Source: an uncultured Hungatella sp. | GTDB lineage: Bacteria; Bacillota; Clostridia; Lachnospirales; Lachnospiraceae | Length of the DNA: 16,907 bases | NCBI GenBank assembly: GCA_910586845.1 | Contig: CAJUJV010000073.1 | Coordinates: forward strand, 3,827-20,733 | Reading direction: 5' to 3' | Part shown: positions 15,241 through 16,907 of the stretch, piece after piece | Position numbering within the stretch: the stretch's first letter is position 1 | How the letters are laid out: each line of letters starts with the position of its first letter | The notes under the pieces: model-generated | What the model was told of the DNA's origin: nothing | Seen by the model: only the letters and a program-made list of their open reading frames with translations | The model's database searches: none | Translations under genes and position numbers: made by a program

Positions 15241-15299
15241 TCACATATTTTTGTAAGTCATTTGTCATCAGATGATTTACAAAGATATGTGATTTTTTT
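15241..15299 (+). terminator. 21-bp leader hairpin with T7 tract upstream of the cold-shock gene (candidate attenuator)
   Basis: The arm at 15241-15261 pairs with 15272-15292 over 21 positions, including two G-U wobbles, around a 10-base loop. Seven T (15293-15299) follow immediately. This has the form of an intrinsic terminator, yet it lies inside the csp leader, 21 bases before the AAGGAGG. It would end transcription before the gene unless the hairpin is prevented, melted or bypassed. Confidence 0.75.
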
Positions 15300-15335
15300 C
15301 AGGATAAATGCAAATTTTATTAAGGAGGTACCATC

Positions 15336-15542
15336 ATGAATAAGGGTACAGTTAAGTGGTTTAATGCAACTAAGGGTTACGGCTTCATCACCAATGACGA
15401 GACAGGAGAAGAAGTATTCGTTCATTTTTCCGGTATCGTAGCTGACGGCTACAAGACGCTGGAAGACGGACAGAAGGTTACCTTCGACATGGCAGAAGGC
15501 AATCGCGGTATGCAGGCAGTCAATGTCTGTGTCGTTAAGTAA
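15336..15542 (+). CDS. cspA: Cold-shock protein, CspA family
   Basis: A 68-residue single-domain RNA/DNA-binding protein (OB fold) that acts as an RNA chaperone, melting structure in mRNA at low temperature or during growth. The start MNKGTVKWFNATKGYGFI contains RNP1 (KGYGFI, residues 13-18), and RNP2 is VFVHF (27-31). Both surface aromatic sets are present. A strong AAGGAGG precedes the ATG at 15336. The gene has its own promoter and a long leader with a terminator-like hairpin, and it is followed by a strong terminator, so it is monocistronic. The symbol indicates the family only; genomes of this group usually carry several paralogues. Confidence 0.96.
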   Translation: MNKGTVKWFNATKGYGFITNDETGEEVFVHFSGIVADGYKTLEDGQKVTFDMAEGNRGMQAVNVCVVK

Positions 15543-15560
15543 TTTTTCGCATCAGAAGAG

Positions 15561-15586
15561 GCAGGTCTGGCAGGACCTGCTTTTTT
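15561..15586 (+). terminator. Rho-independent terminator of the cold-shock gene
   Basis: GCAGGTC (15561-15567) pairs with GACCTGC (15574-15580) around TGGCAG, followed by six T. It begins 18 bases after the csp stop codon. Confidence 0.9.
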
Positions 15587-15589
15587 AAT

Positions 15590-15707
15590 GTACACGGGGC
15601 GGAAAGGAAATATGCCGCTAAAGCGGCCTGCCCCGGCACGGCGAGTAGGGGGAAAAGCCTCCCCTACTCGATTACCCTGATCGGGTTTTATGAGACTGCC
15701 GCGCACC
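15590..15707. other. Hairpin-rich spacer of unknown nature between two terminators
   Basis: Between the csp terminator and the rplL terminator, about 118 GC-rich bases hold GCCGC-TAAA-GCGGC (15614-15627), a perfect 10-bp stem CGAGTAGGGG/CCCCTACTCG (15642-15651 with 15661-15670) with a 9-base loop, and a short CCC/GGG stem at 15675-15686. No convincing gene is present; a minus-strand reading frame through here overlaps csp and looks spurious. It could be a dispersed intergenic repeat or a small RNA. Confidence 0.5.
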
Positions 15708-15751
15708 AAAAAGGCGCTCCGGGTCATCCTTTTGGATGTTCCCGGGGCGCC
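15708..15751 (-). terminator. Terminator of the rplJ-rplL operon
   Basis: On the minus strand GGCGC-CCGGG-CATCC pairs with GGATG-CCCGG-GCGCC around AAAA, with small mismatches between the three segments, followed by five T (15712-15708). It starts 17 bases after the rplL stop. Confidence 0.88.
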
Positions 15752-15768
15752 TCTGTGTAAGATCAGAA

Positions 15769-16143
15769 TTACTTCAGAGTAACTTTTGCACCCTCTGCCT
15801 CTAACTTGGTCTTCAGATCCTCGGCCTCCTCCTTGGAAACGCCGGTCTTCACTGCCTTCGGAGCGCTGTCTACTACTTCCTTTGCCTCTTTCAGGCCCAG
15901 ACCTGTAGCTTCGCGGACAACCTTGATAACCTTAACCTTGTTAGGACCAACCTCGGTCAGCTCAACGTCGAACTCGGTCTTCTCTTCCTCAACCGGGCCG
16001 GCTGCGCCTGCTGCTGCAACTACTACGCCTGCTGCTGCGGATACGCCGAATTCCTCTTCGCATGCCTTTACTAACTCGTTAAGCTCTAAAACAGATAATT
16101 CCTTGATAGCTTCGATAAACTCTGCAGTTGTTAACTTTGCCAT
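15769..16143 (-). CDS. rplL: 50S ribosomal protein L7/L12
   Basis: The flexible stalk protein of the large subunit, present in multiple copies on L10, recruiting translation GTPases. Start at ATG 16143 (MAKLTTAEFIEAIKELSVLELNELV) with GGAGG upstream; open codons before it belong to the spacer. The 124-residue protein has the N-terminal dimerisation helices (1-33), the Ala/Gly/Val-rich hinge (about 36-50) and the globular C-terminal domain with VIKVVREATGLGLKEAKEVV and the GTPase-contact helix. It is the last gene of the operon, ending before a strong terminator. Confidence 0.98.
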   Translation of the reverse strand: MAKLTTAEFIEAIKELSVLELNELVKACEEEFGVSAAAGVVVAAAGAAGPVEEEKTEFDVELTEVGPNKVKVIKVVREATGLGLKEAKEVVDSAPKAVKTGVSKEEAEDLKTKLEAEGAKVTLK

Positions 16144-16322
16144 GGTAAATACCTCCGTGTTTAATTTTTTTATTATTGGAACAGTGTGTCCGGGGGATCC
16201 GTGCGTCCCCCTGCTTTTAATGGGGAAGGTAAACTTCCTCTGGTCTTCGGACGGCAGAACCTCTGACACCTCTCAGCACCCTCTATGGGAGCGCCGCCTG
16301 TCAGGAAGGCCATGCCGCAAAA
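16144..16322 (-). other. Long structured spacer between rplJ and rplL
   Basis: This 179-base gap is long for adjacent L10-L12 genes. It contains an outer CTGACA/TGTCAG stem (16263-16268 with 16299-16304) enclosing a CCC/GGG inner hairpin, and a GGGGGA/TCCCCC stem (16192-16197 with 16206-16211). No U-tract follows either hairpin, so processing or partial attenuation is more likely than full termination. The GGAGG for rplL lies at its end. No gene is seen. Confidence 0.5.
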
Positions 16323-16814
16323 TCATGCCTCGGCTTTGGCTTCGGCGATCTGATTCAGTACGCGGGCCAGATTGGTGATCGGCGACTGGATGCTTCCAAG
16401 CAGCTTGCCAAGAAGTTCTTCTCTTGAAGGAATGGTGGCAATGACCTGCATCCCTTTGGCATCGTAATAGGTGTCCTCTACGATACCGCCCTTAATCTCC
16501 AGCTTCGGTGCCGTCTTTGCGAAATTCGCGATAAGCCTTGCAGGCGCCGTGGCATCTGTCTTGGATACGGCCAGAGCCGTGGGTCCTTCCAGATTAGGGT
16601 CCAGTGCCTCAAAGACCGTACCCTTGGCAGCAAAGCGGATCATGGTGTTCTTGTAAACCTTGTATGTGACTCCCGCTTCTCTCAGCTGCTTACGCAGAAC
16701 AGTGTCCTGCTCCACAGTCAGGCCGCGGTAATCCACAACTACAGCTGACTGAGCACCATCTAAAAGTTCAGAAATCTCAGCAACAACCGGCTGCTTTAAT
16801 TCAACTTTTGCCAT
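16323..16814 (-). CDS. rplJ: 50S ribosomal protein L10
   Basis: The stalk base protein that binds 23S rRNA and carries L7/L12 dimers; with them it usually represses its own operon. The 163-residue protein shows L10 signatures: VVVDYRGLTVEQDTVLRKQLREAG (26-49), YKVYKNTMIRFA (51-62), the ALDPNLEGPTALAVS segment, and a C-terminal helix (SPITNLARVLNQIAEAKAEA) for L12 binding. AGGAGG precedes the ATG at 16814. The mRNA leader, cut by the window edge, contains a terminator-like hairpin. Confidence 0.98.
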   Translation of the reverse strand: MAKVELKQPVVAEISELLDGAQSAVVVDYRGLTVEQDTVLRKQLREAGVTYKVYKNTMIRFAAKGTVFEALDPNLEGPTALAVSKTDATAPARLIANFAKTAPKLEIKGGIVEDTYYDAKGMQVIATIPSREELLGKLLGSIQSPITNLARVLNQIAEAKAEA

Positions 16815-16870
16815 GAATGATCTACCTCCTTGTTTATTCTGTATCGAAATCCGAATGATATATCGTGAAG

Positions 16871-16907
16871 AACAAAGAGTCCGGCTTGCCGGACTCTCGC
16901 GCCGGAG
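16871..16907 (-). promoter_or_regulatory. rplJ: L10 leader attenuator hairpin (partial leader)
   Basis: On the minus strand GAGTCCGGC (16896-16888) and GCCGGACTC (16885-16877) form a 9-bp stem with a two-base gap, followed by TTTGTTCTT, an intrinsic terminator form about 60 bases before rplJ. A further TCCGGC (16906-16901) just upstream could compete for the same 3' arm. L10-controlled attenuation upstream of rplJL is known in Bacillus subtilis. The rest of the leader is outside the window. Confidence 0.65.

Noticed and set aside
15449..15727. A 92-codon minus-strand frame across the csp 3' end and the structured spacer
   Set aside because: It overlaps csp antisense and runs through a terminator and hairpins; no ribosome binding site or protein-like pattern.
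16144..16269. Upstream extension of rplL by 42 codons
   Set aside because: L7/L12 starts at MAKLTTAEF with GGAGG immediately upstream; the extension reads through spacer hairpins.

Overview
The window looks like a chromosomal segment of a Gram-positive anaerobe of the Clostridia, most likely Lachnospiraceae. This is an inference from several things: strong AGGAGG-type ribosome binding sites, the order rho - rpmE - DUF1385 - prmC - prfA, a class B sortase, a SARP/BTAD-type regulator, a stand-alone tagaturonate reductase with cre-like operators, and moderately GC-rich coding DNA beside AT-rich promoters. Nearly all genes are core or housekeeping genes on the minus strand. Only a BTAD regulator and a cold-shock gene are on the plus strand. 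No mobile element, CRISPR array, tRNA or rRNA was seen.

Layout, left to right. (1) 1-3994, minus: glmM (peptidoglycan precursor), an M20 metallopeptidase and leuA (leucine synthesis, running off the left edge) form a probable operon behind a clear TTGCAA-17-TATACT promoter. (2) 3996-4802, minus: a class B sortase, divergent from (3) 4957-6159, plus: a BTAD-type regulator broken by one in-frame TGA where the family normally has Trp. (4) 6199-9723, minus: rpmE, then DUF1385, prmC and prfA, then a small gene that appears frameshifted at a CCCC run. PrmC methylates the GGQ motif of the release factor encoded beside it. (5) 9859-11334, minus: rho. (6) 11468-13533, minus: rarA and a membrane-anchored polysaccharide deacetylase. 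(7) 13718-15055, minus: uxaB, with two near-identical LacI/CcpA-type operators flanking its promoter. (8) 15184-15586, plus: a cold-shock protein gene with a consensus-like promoter and a long leader. The leader holds a 21-bp hairpin followed by seven T, before the ribosome binding site. (9) 15590-15707: an unexplained hairpin-rich convergent spacer. (10) 15708-16907, minus: rplJ-rplL with a terminator, a long structured spacer and an attenuator-like leader hairpin at the right edge.

There is no obvious new multi-gene system. The points most worth a second look are the single-lesion regulator with a degenerate GGDEF-like tail, the frameshifted small gene after prfA, the csp leader attenuator, the paired uxaB operators and the structured spacer at 15.6 kb.
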